Origin: Palaemon carinicauda
Taxonomy: Eukaryota > Arthropoda > Malacostraca > Decapoda > Palaemonidae
Length of the DNA: 64,000 nucleotides
Direction: 5' to 3'
Assembly (NCBI RefSeq): GCF_036898095.1
Contig: NC_090765.1
Coordinates: forward strand, 28,095,749 to 28,159,748
Position 1 is the first letter of the stretch; every line of letters starts with the position of its first letter. A program made the position numbers and the translations under genes. Of this stretch, positions 34,200 to 44,499 are shown piece by piece. The notes under the pieces were generated by a model. The model searched no databases, was not told the DNA's origin, and was given only the letters and a program-made list of their open reading frames with translations.

Positions 34200-35689
34200 T
34201 ATAACCTATTAAATAAAAATTCACCCATTCTTCAGGTCTGACAGCCTGTCTTGCCGACTGAGCCGTCTCCATCTGGAACGTAGTTTCTTGAACAAAGTTG
34301 TTTAAGGTTGAGAGGTTCATGACCGGACTCCAGCCTCCAGATACATTTCATACAAGTAAGAGTTGACAATAGACGCCAATGGACTTGTCTAGTACCTCTT
34401 AGAGAGTGGTCTTCTTCAACATAGTTTGGACTTTGGCCAGAAGTGCCTGTTCCTTAGTGGACCCAGTTGCAAAGGAACTCGACATTGCTGAATGTAGAGG
34501 AGGGAGAGAGAGAGCGAATGGGATATGGTATCCAACTCTGAGGTCAGTGACCGACCAAGGTTGTCTGTAGACGTCCCCTTACTAGTGGACTTGTAAGGAA
34601 AATGACCCCCTAGTGGGAACCGCCATGTTTCCCCCATCTCGCTACTCTACCTCCCTTGGAGCCCTTGGATCGAAAGGGCTGCTTAGGACCTTGCTTCTTA
34701 GCTGCCAGCTTAGAAGGTTGTGATCCCTTATGTCCCTGGCGCTTGCTAGGGGATATTCACTACGGTGATGCTGCCGAGGAGTATGGGCGAGAAGTCATTA
34801 CCTTATGCATGAGGGAGTACTGTCTCGCTTTCCTTCATTTGTCTGTAACTGCCTTGATATCCTCCAAGTTGAAGAGGAAGGGGGCTTCCATTGAGGAGTT
34901 GTGAAGCTTCATAGCTTCTCTCCTAGGCATCTGCCTCTGGAATTTTGAAGACTAATGCCTCTCGTCACCTCAAAACCCAGTTGACCCATTGGTTGATGAT
35001 GATGTTGGTCAAAAACTCCAATGTCCTGGCACCCGAGAGAAATAAGGTAGATATTACCTGGTTGGATGAGAAAGCCTCATTTTTAAAGAGGTAACCCACT
35101 GATCCCAACCAGCAGTCCAACAGTGAAACGACTTGCAAAGAGCACTTCACAACCCGTTCCATGTTTGTGGTATCTGCAGCAGAGAAAACTACCAGCAAAG
35201 CAAAGGAGTTTGTCCAAGGTCATATTCTGAGTCAGAGCCAGAATGGCCGAATCTAGAGGGAGAGGAGAACGATCGTTATCCACGATCTTATCTTGCAGTA
35301 CTTCCTCTGACATACCTAGAGTGGAGGAAATAACCGAGACAAGTTCACGGATCTGAGGTACTGTAATGCTCCTGCCATCTTGGCATAAGCCCACTTTTTG
35401 GCATTCTTGACCTTCCTCGACCAAGGCAAGACCACCTTAAATTTGGCAGGGTCTGGAAAGTGTTGTAGACAGGTCTAGGGCAGTGTCCTTGCCCTCAGCC
35501 GGAACTTGATCCAGCTCCCCCAGGGAGTTGATCCTTCCAATACACAAAATAACCTGCAGAAAGACATGGTCAGAATCTTTCTGCTCCAAGGGAGAGATCT
35601 TGGGGCTCATAGACGCAGGAAGCATGTCATTCAAATTTTCCGAGCCATCGTCAAAAGGTTCTTCCGCCTTTGAGCTCACACCTGCAGGA
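34200..35689 (-). mobile_element. DIRS-4 relic, 3' part (RT start and gag core)
   Basis: Minus-strand pieces: NLSTLNNFVQETTFQMETAQ (about 34318-34255), which matches the RT segment LSALNKFVKQTSFSMETAD of DIRS-6. The gag core follows, with FSAADTTNMERVVKCSLQVVSLLDCWLGSVGYL (35185-35085) and TLFLSGARTLEFLT. QVILCIGRINSLGELDQVPAEGKDTALD (about 35570-35490) matches the HAFWQVL...GKDTVLD gag block. Frames are broken. The relic continues at 42147 after the inserted non-LTR element B. Confidence 0.75.
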
Positions 35690-35823
35690 TTGATTGATTG
35701 ATTGATTGAAAGTTTTCTGGCATCCTGACATCTAAGGTCATTGACGCCGATACCATTTACTGTATATGAAAATTAAAAGAGAATTCGATTAAAACCATAA
35801 AAATTAAGAAGTCATTAAAATAG

Positions 35824-38800
35824 TTAAATAGTTTTCAGAAGACCTGCTTCTGAAATAAATCTAAAAATTCCGCTCGCATAGTAAGACACATCATGTCCAA
35901 GAATCTTGGCAAGGATAAACCTGCCATCCTCACCTCGAGCCTCAAACAGATATCTATTTCTTAAGTTAGTAAAATTAGGGCATTCGGTCAACAAATGCCT
36001 CACTGTTAAAGGTACTAAGCAGTCCTCGCAATACGGTTGGTGTTGGCCCTTCAGCAGAAACTCGTGTGTCAACCGTGTGTGACCAATACGGAGACGACAA
36101 AGAGTCGTCTCCCATTTTCGGGGAATCATGTTATACCTCCAAGGTGATATGATATTTGTTACTTCCCTCATTTTATTGCCGTCTTGACTGTCCCAGTGCT
36201 GTTGCCATTTATCACAAACCAATTTCTTGATGTAAGGTAGGAGATCGTTACATGGAATGGGATACCTCCTTGGTAGCAACTCGGATGCCGCATTCTTCGC
36301 CAGTAAATCTGCCTTCTCATTCCCAGACACACCTACATGTGCTGGAACCCAACAAAATCGAACCGTTATACCTTTCCGTCCAATAATAAAAAGCCATTCT
36401 AAAATCTTTAAAACTAGAGGGTTACTAGAATTAAAAACTTCTAAAGCTTGAAGAACACTCCTTGCATCACTAAAAATTGTAAAATTACCCTCCTTTTCCA
36501 AAGCTATTTTCTCAATAGCGGTTAATATGCCATACAGTTCGGCAGTAAATATGGAAGCTGTTAGAGGAAGTGCACCTCTACAATTAAAATCATTACTATG
36601 TACTCCAAATCCAACGCCAGCATCAGATTTGGAGCCATCAGTATATATAAAAGTTGATCCCCTATGTTCTTCGACATGTTCCATAAAAAGAGACCTGGAT
36701 TCTAAGTCAGTCATATTCTTCTTAACTCCAATAAAGTATTTACAAAAAGATATGTCAGGTAATTTCCATGGAGGCGTTGATGATACCTTGAATGGAAGTA
36801 CCTTATTTCTAATTATATCCAGACTATTTAAAAATCGTTTCACCCGAAAGCCATAAGGTTGAGGAGATTTTGGGTGCAACTCAAAGTATGATGCGTGTCT
36901 TACAAGGCTTGCAGTCTGAAAGGCTAGAGAGCTAGGGAGTCTTTGCAATCTAAACCAATACCGAAGAATGGAAGACATTCGGTAAAGGTCTAGAGGTAAC
37001 TCTCCAGCATCAACAAGGAGACTTGGGATAGGCGAGGTTTTAAAAGCTCCAGTAGATAATCTAATACCTGCATGATGTATCGAGTCTAATATTTTTAACC
37101 GGCTTGGGGTGGCTGAAGAATATACCTCACAACCATAACTAATTTTGGAAAAAATCAAGGCCTTGTATAATTTTAAAATAGTATTGCGGTCTGCCCCCCA
37201 TGATGTATGGGACAATACTTTTAAGATATTCAGAGCTTCAACACATTTAGCTTTTAGCGCTTTTAGGTGAGAAACCCATGTAAGTCTACAGTCAAATATC
37301 AAACCTAAAAATTTGGTTTCCGATACACATGGTATCCGTTGACCTTTAATGTATATATCCGGGTCTGGATGTACTCCCCGGATACGACAAAAATGGACAA
37401 TGGTAGTTTTACTTGTCGAGAACTTAAATCCATTCATGTCAGCCCACTGGATAATTTTATCAATAGAGAGTTGGATTTTTCTCTCAACCATTGCCATTCT
37501 AGTGCCAGCAAATGATATTGAGAGATCATCCACAAATAGTGTTGAGAGAACATCCTGGGGAATGGCTGAGGATATCCCATTAATTGCTAGTGCAAAAAGG
37601 GTTACACTCAGCACACTGCCCTGAGGAACTCCTTCTTCCTGGCACTTACTCTCTGATAGAGTTTCCCCCACTCTCACTTGAAAAACTCTACGTGAAAGAA
37701 ATGCCTGAATAAATAGTGGCAGCTCTCCTCTCAATCCCAATTCATGAATGGTTTTAAGAATACCATATCTCCATGTGGTATCATATGCCTTTTCAAGGTC
37801 AAAAAATACTGTAACATGGTGCTGTTTGGAAGCAAAGGCTTCACAAATAGATGACTCAAGTCGTATCAACACATCAGTCGTTGAGTGCATTTTTCGGAAT
37901 CCACATTGAATCGGTGATAAAATACCTTTCTTTTCAAGGTACCATATCAGCCCTGCATTGACCATCTTCTCCATGATTTTACATAAACAAGATGTCAATG
38001 CAATAGGACGATAGTTTGCTGCTAAAAACTTGTCTTTACCGGGTTTTAAAAAGGCTAAAATAATGGCTAGTTCCCAAACTCTTGGGTAACTATGATCATG
38101 CCATATTCTATTAATAATGCTTAAAATAAATAGCTTTGTATTAAAATGTACATGTTTAATCATTGCATATGGAATTCCATCGGGTCCAGGGGCTGTATCG
38201 TTGCAATGAGCAAGTGCGGAATCAAATTCTCTTTCAGTGAAAGGAGAATTATACGACTCTTCCCTTCTTGTTGCAAAATTTAAAATTTTCTTTTCTTCAG
38301 TGCTCCTATACTGGTGACCAGGGGCTCCTTCACACTTGCTGGATACATTTGAAAAATGATTAGCCAGGGCATTGCTAACTTCATTTGCTTCAGTTACATA
38401 CTGGCCATTCACCCTCAACACTGGTGGTGGGTTGGGGGTGAATTTGCCAGCTATCTTTTTTACTTTCCTCCACACAGAAGATGGTGGTGTTCTACTGTTA
38501 ATGGAGGAAACAAAAGACATCCATGACTGGCGCCTTGCTTCTTTCATGGCACGACGGAACTGTGCTCTACATTTCTTGTACATTATTAAATTCTCATCAG
38601 TTCTGCGTCTACGCAATCGTGTTAGAGATCTTCTTGTGGCTCTGTGGAGTGCAGTTAGTTCTGAAGACCACCACGGGACTGGTCGTCGTTTGAATAACCC
38701 TGTTGTTTTGGGAATTGAATTGACTCCTGCTGTATGAAGAGTTCCATTCAGTAGGTCTATGGCATCATCAACACTTTCAAACTGTTCTGCTCTCCCTTCG

Positions 38801-39534
38801 ATTTCACTTAGCTCACAAAATTTAACCCAGTCTGCCTTGTCTAGATTCCAACGTGGCGATCTTTGCAAAGGCGGACCCTTGTTGGTGTTTATAATGATTG
38901 GTGCATGATCACTAGTATGCCAATCATCTAATGTCCTCCAATCAAAATCAAGAAGGCAGTTAGAGCTTGCAATTGAAAGGTCAATGCATGACAAAGTACC
39001 TGTCTGAACATGGAAGTGTGTGGGCTCTCCGGTATTAAGGAGTCCCACATCCTCATTCTCCACAATTGATGAGATAATATTGCCCCTTGTGTTGGCCAAA
39101 ACATCACCCCATAAAGGATGTCTACCATTCATATCTCCCAGTAAGAGAAAAGGTTGAGGGAGTTGTTGAATGACCTCTGCTAAATCATCATATAAAATAT
39201 TATCATTTGGAGGTAAGTACAGAGAGCATATTGTATATTTTCTCCCTATATCAATTTGTACAACAACTGCCTGCAGGGTTGTACGTATAGACATGGGTAT
39301 TTGGGGAACATCTCGACGAATGTACATGAGACTTCCGCCATGGCTCCCTGCTTGTTGATTATATGGTGTTCTATAGCTAACATACTCTCGAGGACTAGGA
39401 GTGTTAGAATCAAGCATACTTTCCTGTAGACATACAATTATGGGGGAATGCTCATGAATTAGGAGCTTAAGTTCTTCATATTTCGCCCTCAAACCCTGAC
39501 AGTTCCATTGCAAAATGGAGGAGAAAACTATGGA
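35824..39534 (-). CDS. Element B ORF2: endonuclease-RT-RNase H
   Basis: The uninterrupted frame of about 1,230 codons opens just after a stop at 39535-39537. It has no ATG near its start; homology with element A begins at ILQWNCQGL (39516). Domains, numbered from the TTG at 39513: APE endonuclease to about residue 220 (VCLQES, LLGDMNGRHPLWGD, SDHAPI). RT follows, with TAPGPDGIPYAMIKH, FFDLEKAYDTTW, GVPQGSVLSVTLFA and catalytic FVDD at about 660. RNase H comes next (YTDGSKSDAGVG near 957, FTAELYGI, FSDARS, CWVPAHVGVSGNEKADLLA near 1054). A Cys/His cluster near 1160 (YCEDC...HLLTECPNF) closes the protein. It should carry out target-primed reverse transcription. ORF1 stops at 39528-39530. Confidence 0.93.
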   Translation of the reverse strand, partial: SIVFSSILQWNCQGLRAKYEELKLLIHEHSPIIVCLQESMLDSNTPSPREYVSYRTPYNQQAGSHGGSLMYIRRDVPQIPMSIRTTLQAVVVQIDIGRKYTICSLYLPPNDNILYDDLAEVIQQLPQPFLLLGDMNGRHPLWGDVLANTRGNIISSIVENEDVGLLNTGEPTHFHVQTGTLSCIDLSIASSNCLLDFDWRTLDDWHTSDHAPIIINTNKGPPLQRSPRWNLDKADWVKFCELSEIEGRAEQFESVDDAIDLLNGTLHTAGVNSIPKTTGLFKRRPVPWWSSELTALHRATRRSLTRLRRRRTDENLIMYKKCRAQFRRAMKEARRQSWMSFVSSINSRTPPSSVWRKVKKIAGKFTPNPPPVLRVNGQYVTEANEVSNALANHFSNVSSKCEGAPGHQYRSTEEKKILNFATRREESYNSPFTEREFDSALAHCNDTAPGPDGIPYAMIKHVHFNTKLFILSIINRIWHDHSYPRVWELAIILAFLKPGKDKFLAANYRPIALTSCLCKIMEKMVNAGLIWYLEKKGILSPIQCGFRKMHSTTDVLIRLESSICEAFASKQHHVTVFFDLEKAYDTTWRYGILKTIHELGLRGELPLFIQAFLSRRVFQVRVGETLSESKCQEEGVPQGSVLSVTLFALAINGISSAIPQDVLSTLFVDDLSISFAGTRMAMVERKIQLSIDKIIQWADMNGFKFSTSKTTIVHFCRIRGVHPDPDIYIKGQRIPCVSETKFLGLIFDCRLTWVSHLKALKAKCVEALNILKVLSHTSWGADRNTILKLYKALIFSKISYGCEVYSSATPSRLKILDSIHHAGIRLSTGAFKTSPIPSLLVDAGELPLDLYRMSSILRYWFRLQRLPSSLAFQTASLVRHASYFELHPKSPQPYGFRVKRFLNSLDIIRNKVLPFKVSSTPPWKLPDISFCKYFIGVKKNMTDLESRSLFMEHVEEHRGSTFIYTDGSKSDAGVGFGVHSNDFNCRGALPLTASIFTAELYGILTAIEKIALEKEGNFTIFSDARSVLQALEVFNSSNPLVLKILEWLFIIGRKGITVRFCWVPAHVGVSGNEKADLLAKNAASELLPRRYPIPCNDLLPYIKKLVCDKWQQHWDSQDGNKMREVTNIISPWRYNMIPRKWETTLCRLRIGHTRLTHEFLLKGQHQPYCEDCLVPLTVRHLLTECPNFTNLRNRYLFEARGEDGRFILAKILGHDVSYYASGIFRFISEAGLLKTI

Positions 39535-41318
39535 TTATTTCTGGAAGACATCTTGGATGAGGTCTTCCCATTAGCAGTTTTTAATGTAACATTATTACCA
39601 GTATGTTTCTTCAGAGGTGGTCTTGTTATGTTGGGTTTAACGTTGGTGTTTTTCTTTGTATTCTTTTTATCTATTTGTTGAGGTGGATGGTGGACCTCAA
39701 CTTGAATTTCTGATTTATTCAGTCCATCTTCTGGTTCATTAGAAACATCAACAGACAAAACATCAAATTTATTTGATGTCATAACCTTAACGTTTCTAAT
39801 GGAGGGTGGAGAGAGAGATGGAGGTCTCTCTCTTTTGCGATTAATAGATGGTGGGATTCGAGGTTTTTGCACCTTTCCCACAACAGGTGCATCAGGTAAG
39901 TTAGTCTTAAGTGGAACCTCCATCAGATCAGGCAAGGACATGGCCTGAGAGAGGTTTGTATTACTTTTTGTAATGGCGGCTGAAGGCTGTACAGCAATGG
40001 GCAATGACCTAGTGTTAATACACCGTGGTAAAGCCTCAGGAGGTGATAAGGTTACCTCGTTATTTGACATTTTGTCAGATAGTATACTTTTTTTTGAGCT
40101 ATTGGCAGTGCTAGGTTGGTTTGATTTTAATGCCTTAGCATATGTATTTGATTTATTTAATAGTCTTTTGGCATGGGTCACACTTATGTGTTCTAAGTTT
40201 GATTTGTTGAGGGCAGCTTCCTCCAACTTATATAGCTCGCAAATCTTGTCTGTGGATTTGTGATTCGAGCTGCAATTTAAACACCTGGCTCCAAGTGCAC
40301 ACTCTCCATGGTAAGATTTGGAGCAAATACCACACATCTTCTCATTTTTGCAAACTTTGGACGGGTGCCCAAATTTAAAACAATTAAAGCATTGCAATGG
40401 CTTCTGCTTGAAGGGTCTTACTTTAATCCTTTCGTTCTCGATAATAATATGAAAAGGTACATCAGCATCCTGGAACGTAAGGATTATCATTGATGTACCT
40501 GGGACTTTATGAACTTTCCAAACATTTAATGGACACATGGCCAGTATCTCCTCCTCTGTAAAATCATATAGGTCTCTGTTAAAAACTACGCCCCTTCCGT
40601 AGCTAAAATTTAGGTGGGGTTTGACATCTAACTTAATGTCATCATTATTTATTTTCATATTGGACAATATTACCGACTGTGTACTGGATTTGGCATGGAT
40701 AAGGAAACTATTTTTTCCGAAACGAGATATATCGCCTGGTGCAATAGTTCCTACTTTTTTCTGAATCAATTTGCATATTTTAAAATAATTCCCTGTAACC
40801 CCCTTTGATTCAGCTATAAGCCACATCGGTGGTTTTGGATTTCTCTGGGAGGGCATGACTAAATCTGTGCCTTTTTCCAACCAATCGGCAGGCCTGTACA
40901 CATCTAAATCTTTTGGTACCTTATCGCAGAGAGCAGCCGCGACATTCAAGTTATTAATTTTAATATTCTTCAAATTACTTATTGCACTAAATGCTTCGTC
41001 ATAACTACTATAAGATATCCATGAATCCCAAGTTTCAGCTTCAAGTTTCATCCTTATTTCTTTTATGCATCCATAGCATTCAAATGCTTTACATAGATCA
41101 TCATAATTTGTTTCTATTGAAATTTGTGTAACATGGAGGATTCGAAGTTTCCTCGTGTTACCCAAATTACTCGATTTGGAAATATCAGTAGAATGGTCCT
41201 TTCCCGTTCCGAGGTCATCAACAGAGCTATCCCTTATCACATTAGCAGAGGTCGTCAACAGTGCCGGGGGAGAGTCAGCGTATCCAGGGGATGGGGGTTC
41301 GTTCCTTAAAGAATCCAT
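39528..41318 (-). CDS. Element B ORF1: gag-like RNA-binding protein
   Basis: I chose the ATG at 41318 (MDSLRNEPPSPGYADSP) because it aligns with the start of element A ORF1; the frame is open 28 codons further upstream. About 596 residues: an RRM-like region (KLRILHVTQISIETNY, TWDSWISYSSYDEAF), then near residues 335-395 zinc knuckles CFNCFKFGHPSKVC, CGICSKSYHGEC and CLNCSSNHKSTDKIC. The tail is Lys/Ser/Pro-rich. It is expected to bind element RNA. Unlike element A, its TAG stop does not overlap an ORF2 start codon. Confidence 0.92.
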   Translation of the reverse strand: MDSLRNEPPSPGYADSPPALLTTSANVIRDSSVDDLGTGKDHSTDISKSSNLGNTRKLRILHVTQISIETNYDDLCKAFECYGCIKEIRMKLEAETWDSWISYSSYDEAFSAISNLKNIKINNLNVAAALCDKVPKDLDVYRPADWLEKGTDLVMPSQRNPKPPMWLIAESKGVTGNYFKICKLIQKKVGTIAPGDISRFGKNSFLIHAKSSTQSVILSNMKINNDDIKLDVKPHLNFSYGRGVVFNRDLYDFTEEEILAMCPLNVWKVHKVPGTSMIILTFQDADVPFHIIIENERIKVRPFKQKPLQCFNCFKFGHPSKVCKNEKMCGICSKSYHGECALGARCLNCSSNHKSTDKICELYKLEEAALNKSNLEHISVTHAKRLLNKSNTYAKALKSNQPSTANSSKKSILSDKMSNNEVTLSPPEALPRCINTRSLPIAVQPSAAITKSNTNLSQAMSLPDLMEVPLKTNLPDAPVVGKVQKPRIPPSINRKRERPPSLSPPSIRNVKVMTSNKFDVLSVDVSNEPEDGLNKSEIQVEVHHPPQQIDKKNTKKNTNVKPNITRPPLKKHTGNNVTLKTANGKTSSKMSSRNNP

Positions 41319-41994
41319 AATAGTAAAGAGAGGGAAAAGAGTTAGTTTGATGTACCTGCTCGAGAATGTTAGGCCATCACGCGTCGGAAAGGAAATTTGC
41401 ACTCTCTACTATCGGCACAATGAGAGTATACTTCCCAGATGGTCCACTCCATACCCTACCCGAAGGATAGCATCAAAACAGATATAGAGGCACAGGTGTA
41501 AGCTGAACCCGCCTGTTAGGACTGAGACCAAGAAATTATGGAATCATCCTCCCCATATCTGTAATGACGGGCTTCCGGCCAAAAGCCAAGAGTCCTACCC
41601 CAAGCGTTGGATCCCCCTGGATTCCGAAGACCCAACACTTGAGAATAGTTCCGCCAAAAAGGTCCAAACCATCTTCGGGATGGCTGAGATCATCCAATAC
41701 TCTCATATATAGCTTTGAGCACAAACACCTCCCAACCGTGACACCTTTCCCATTCATCAAAGCAGGCAGCAATACCGGATGTATAAACATCCGCCCAAGT
41801 GGCAATAACAGATGTAGAAACATCCATGCCATAAAAAAGAGAGAAAAAAAAAAATAACAAACACACATATATATGTAAATATATACACATACGTATGGGA
41901 AATTTTACTCATAGGGTTGGGACAGCAACATGAAGGAAAGTTTATAATATTAGGAGAAGGTTGAAGCCATATAAAGAGGAAGAAAAAGATGAAA

Positions 41995-42134
41995 GAGAGA
42001 AATTTAGATTCGAACTGGGGGAGCAATTTCCCCAAGTTCGAGAGCCCTCTTGCCCGTCACCAAGATTCAGCACGGGAATGAAATGCCGTGCTGAAGCTCA
42101 ATGACTTCATCAAGGCATTCTCTCATTAAGAGGG
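41995..42134 (-). ncRNA. Candidate HDV-like ribozyme at the 5' end of element B
   Basis: From the first base of the element: P1 CCCTCTT (42134-42128) with AAGAGGG (42051-42045). P2 GAGAGAA (42124-42118) with TTCTCTC (42001-41995). P3 GCC (42116-42114) with GGC (42054-42052). P4 GAACT and GGGG (42039-42030) with CCCC and AGTTC (42021-42012), with one T/C mismatch. CTAAA (42007-42003) lies between P4 and P2. The fold has the same 140-base length as in element A. The P4 sequence differs but still pairs, which argues for selection on structure. Confidence 0.5.
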
Positions 42135-42146
42135 ACACCTGCAGGA

Positions 42147-43600
42147 GCTCGAGGAGTGTTAGGGTCATCAACTGCCTTCCTAGCAGAGGAATGAGCTCTC
42201 GGACAGAGGCCGCTGTACTATGGTCTTACGGAAACAGACATGGAAACCGACCGACCTTCCCTCTGAGCTGGCTGCTCTGACACTGAGCGCCTGTTCTTAG
42301 GAAGGTTCTTAGTGTCTTTCCTTTCCCGAGGTTGGATATTGAAGACTGCAAGAAAGGAGGAAGTCTCCCTCTCCGAACCATTGGACATGAGTGAGAGGGG
42401 CTGAAGCCTCAGCCACTGAAGTGGCTGGTTCCTGACGGTCCAATTCTATAGGCAAAAGCTTATAGTTGTCCGTAAAGAAAACCTCCTTAGGAGACTTCAA
42501 ACCCCTGCTGGACCTGGGGTGGACAGTCCCCTAAAGGAGGAGTGGCTACCTAATGACCCCATTTCCTATTGTGCAGGTTGATAGGAATAATGCATAACCT
42601 TTCCCACTCATGGTCCCGTCTGGTATTGGAAGCCTTAGTGCTCAGGTACTTCTGGTATCTTGAGGACTGTTGAGGAGATGGAAGATAGGACACCTCTGGA
42701 GGAGGAACCTGCCTAGCAGAACTGCTACATCTGGGATCAGTCGGAGGACTACTCCTCCCTGAAGAACTCGAAACCTCCAGTAGGATGGACGGACTACTAC
42801 TAAAGGGTCGTTGGTTGGTCCTGAGACTGCCTGACGCACTGCTGGCATCAGTTTGGCAAGCCATGTTGCATCCCTCAAGAAGGTGACGGCACTTGGAGGG
42901 GTGCCATGAGAGTACTTCCAAGGCTTCAGTGGAGTCCCTAGGATAGGTGAAGCATGAGCGGACAACCACCTGCCGTGCTCTTCTCCTTGCTCTGCTTCCC
43001 AAGGGAAGTGAGCCCAGTCAACTTAACGACCATGCACACCTGCACTCTCGTCACCTACCAGAGAAGAGTGAGCTGGAATGGCAAAAGCTACTGAAGACGC
43101 ATTTCCCTGTGAGTCCAATCACTGGCCCCCTTGATGACAAGAGGAGTGCTGGCAAGGAAAGCACTGGCGTAGAGTGCTGGCAAGTGCAACTGAGTTAGTG
43201 AGCGCAGGTAAGGTAGTATCTACCAGCACCTGTTACCTCGCCACTTGCGTGTAGCAAACTACCGAGGTAGGGCTCACCTAAGATGTATATGAAGTCAGAA
43301 CTCGTTGCGCTGGCGAGTATGGAATGGCAAACTTGCTACGGTCAGAAAGACACAAAGTTAAGAGAGAACACAGACCCTGTCAGGCAGAGTAGTTCGCCCG
43401 CCCATCTAGCTAGGTAGTTCGGTGCATAAAACCATACAAGACTCATTAGCAAGACTAGGATCAACGTCTCCCTGTATTACTGTGCTTTGAAGAATGACTC
43501 TCCTGCTCGTCATTTCCCTCAAAGGAAATAGGTGTGCGGCCTGACTTTCTCCTGAGGAAGAATAGGGCTGAGCTACTGCTGTGGCCAGACGTACAGGCAG
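42147..43600 (-). mobile_element. DIRS-4 relic, 5' part (gag)
   Basis: The minus-strand gag frame runs through 42190-42147 into 35677 when element B is ignored, with an APAG...SKAEEPFDD junction. Further up are Ser/Arg-rich fragments such as STSASNTRRDHEWERL and, at 43130-43200, remnants of the 'gtgctggcaag' repeats that resemble the RS-repeat zone of other DIRS gags. No long frame is left and the upper limit is uncertain. Confidence 0.55.
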
Positions 43601-44480
43601 AGCCACGGGTTCTCCCTCATAAGAGGTCGAAACTCAAGACAAGCTTTGAAAGACTTGGCTTACGATGGCAATGAAAGGGAGCTGCGAGCAGCCGCCTATC
43701 CCCATCGTTGTCTAGCTCCCAAAAGCTACGTTCCAAAGAGTTAGAACGAGGCATGGATGAACCTAATATATACTCGCTTGTGATAACCCCAAGAAGGTAA
43801 CCACTCAGGCAAAGGCAAAGATCATCTTTCTCTCGAACGGGAAGGTCGTACGACACCTGGTGGTGTAGAAGGGAACCCCTCCTGCAAGCAGGAAGGCTGT
43901 CAAACTGCAGCTGGTGAAGGGTAGTGGCCTGCGGACCTCCAGACAGTCAACTCTCCTCCCTTTCAGTGCATCGAGCAAGCCCAGACAAAAGGTTGGCATC
44001 GCTTACTACCATTCAAACATAGCCGAAGTTAGTTCCTGACTTCACCCAAAAGGGATCCCCTGACAAGTGACCCCAAGGGATACTTGTACGTATCTGCTCA
44101 CATTTGTCCGCTGAAGCTGAATGAACAAAGGATGGACGAGCGGATGCTGAAGTCGGAACTGCCACAGGTTATGGCACTACCCAAGACTAGAGAACAATGG
44201 TTTTATTTTGGAGTGTCCATCTCCTAGAAGAACTGGTGACCATAGCTAAAGTCTCTCTTCTACCCTTACCAAGAGGAAAGTGGCCACTGAACAATTACAG
44301 TGCAGTTACCTCTTGGGTGAAGGAGAATTGTTAGGTAATCTCAGTGTTGTCAGGTGTATGAGGACAGAGGAGAATATGTAAAGAATAGGCCAGACTATTC
44401 TATGTATGTGTGGGCAAAGGGAAAATGAACCATAACCAAATAACTCTCTAGCGGTAGTATCACAACGGGTGGCTGATGCC
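43601..44480. other. Unassigned, probably degraded DIRS sequence
   Basis: It lies between two DIRS relics and has no convincing frame, tandem structure or terminal motif. I could not align it to the preserved DIRS copies by eye. Confidence 0.3.
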
Positions 44481-44499
44481 ATGGCCAACCTACTGGCTA

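Larger units (their letters stand above)
35690..42134 (-). mobile_element. Non-LTR retrotransposon B, full length, frames open
   Basis: A 6.4-kb element is bounded by a 12-bp target-site duplication, acacctgcagga, at 35678-35689 and 42135-42146. The minus strand carries a 0.8-kb 5' UTR starting with the same ribozyme-like fold as element A, ORF1, ORF2 with no internal stop, and a 3' end with a (TCAA)n tail. The gag frame of DIRS-4 reads on in phase when the element and one duplication are set aside, which confirms the boundaries. It is the best candidate in the window for a recently active retrotransposon. I-superfamily affinity is inferred from RNase H and CCHC knuckles. Confidence 0.95.

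Noticed and set aside
42001..42012. GTTCGAATC on the minus strand as a tRNA/SINE B-box
   Set aside because: No matching A-box or cloverleaf, and the motif is explained by the P4/J4-2 part of the ribozyme-like fold; element A lacks it.
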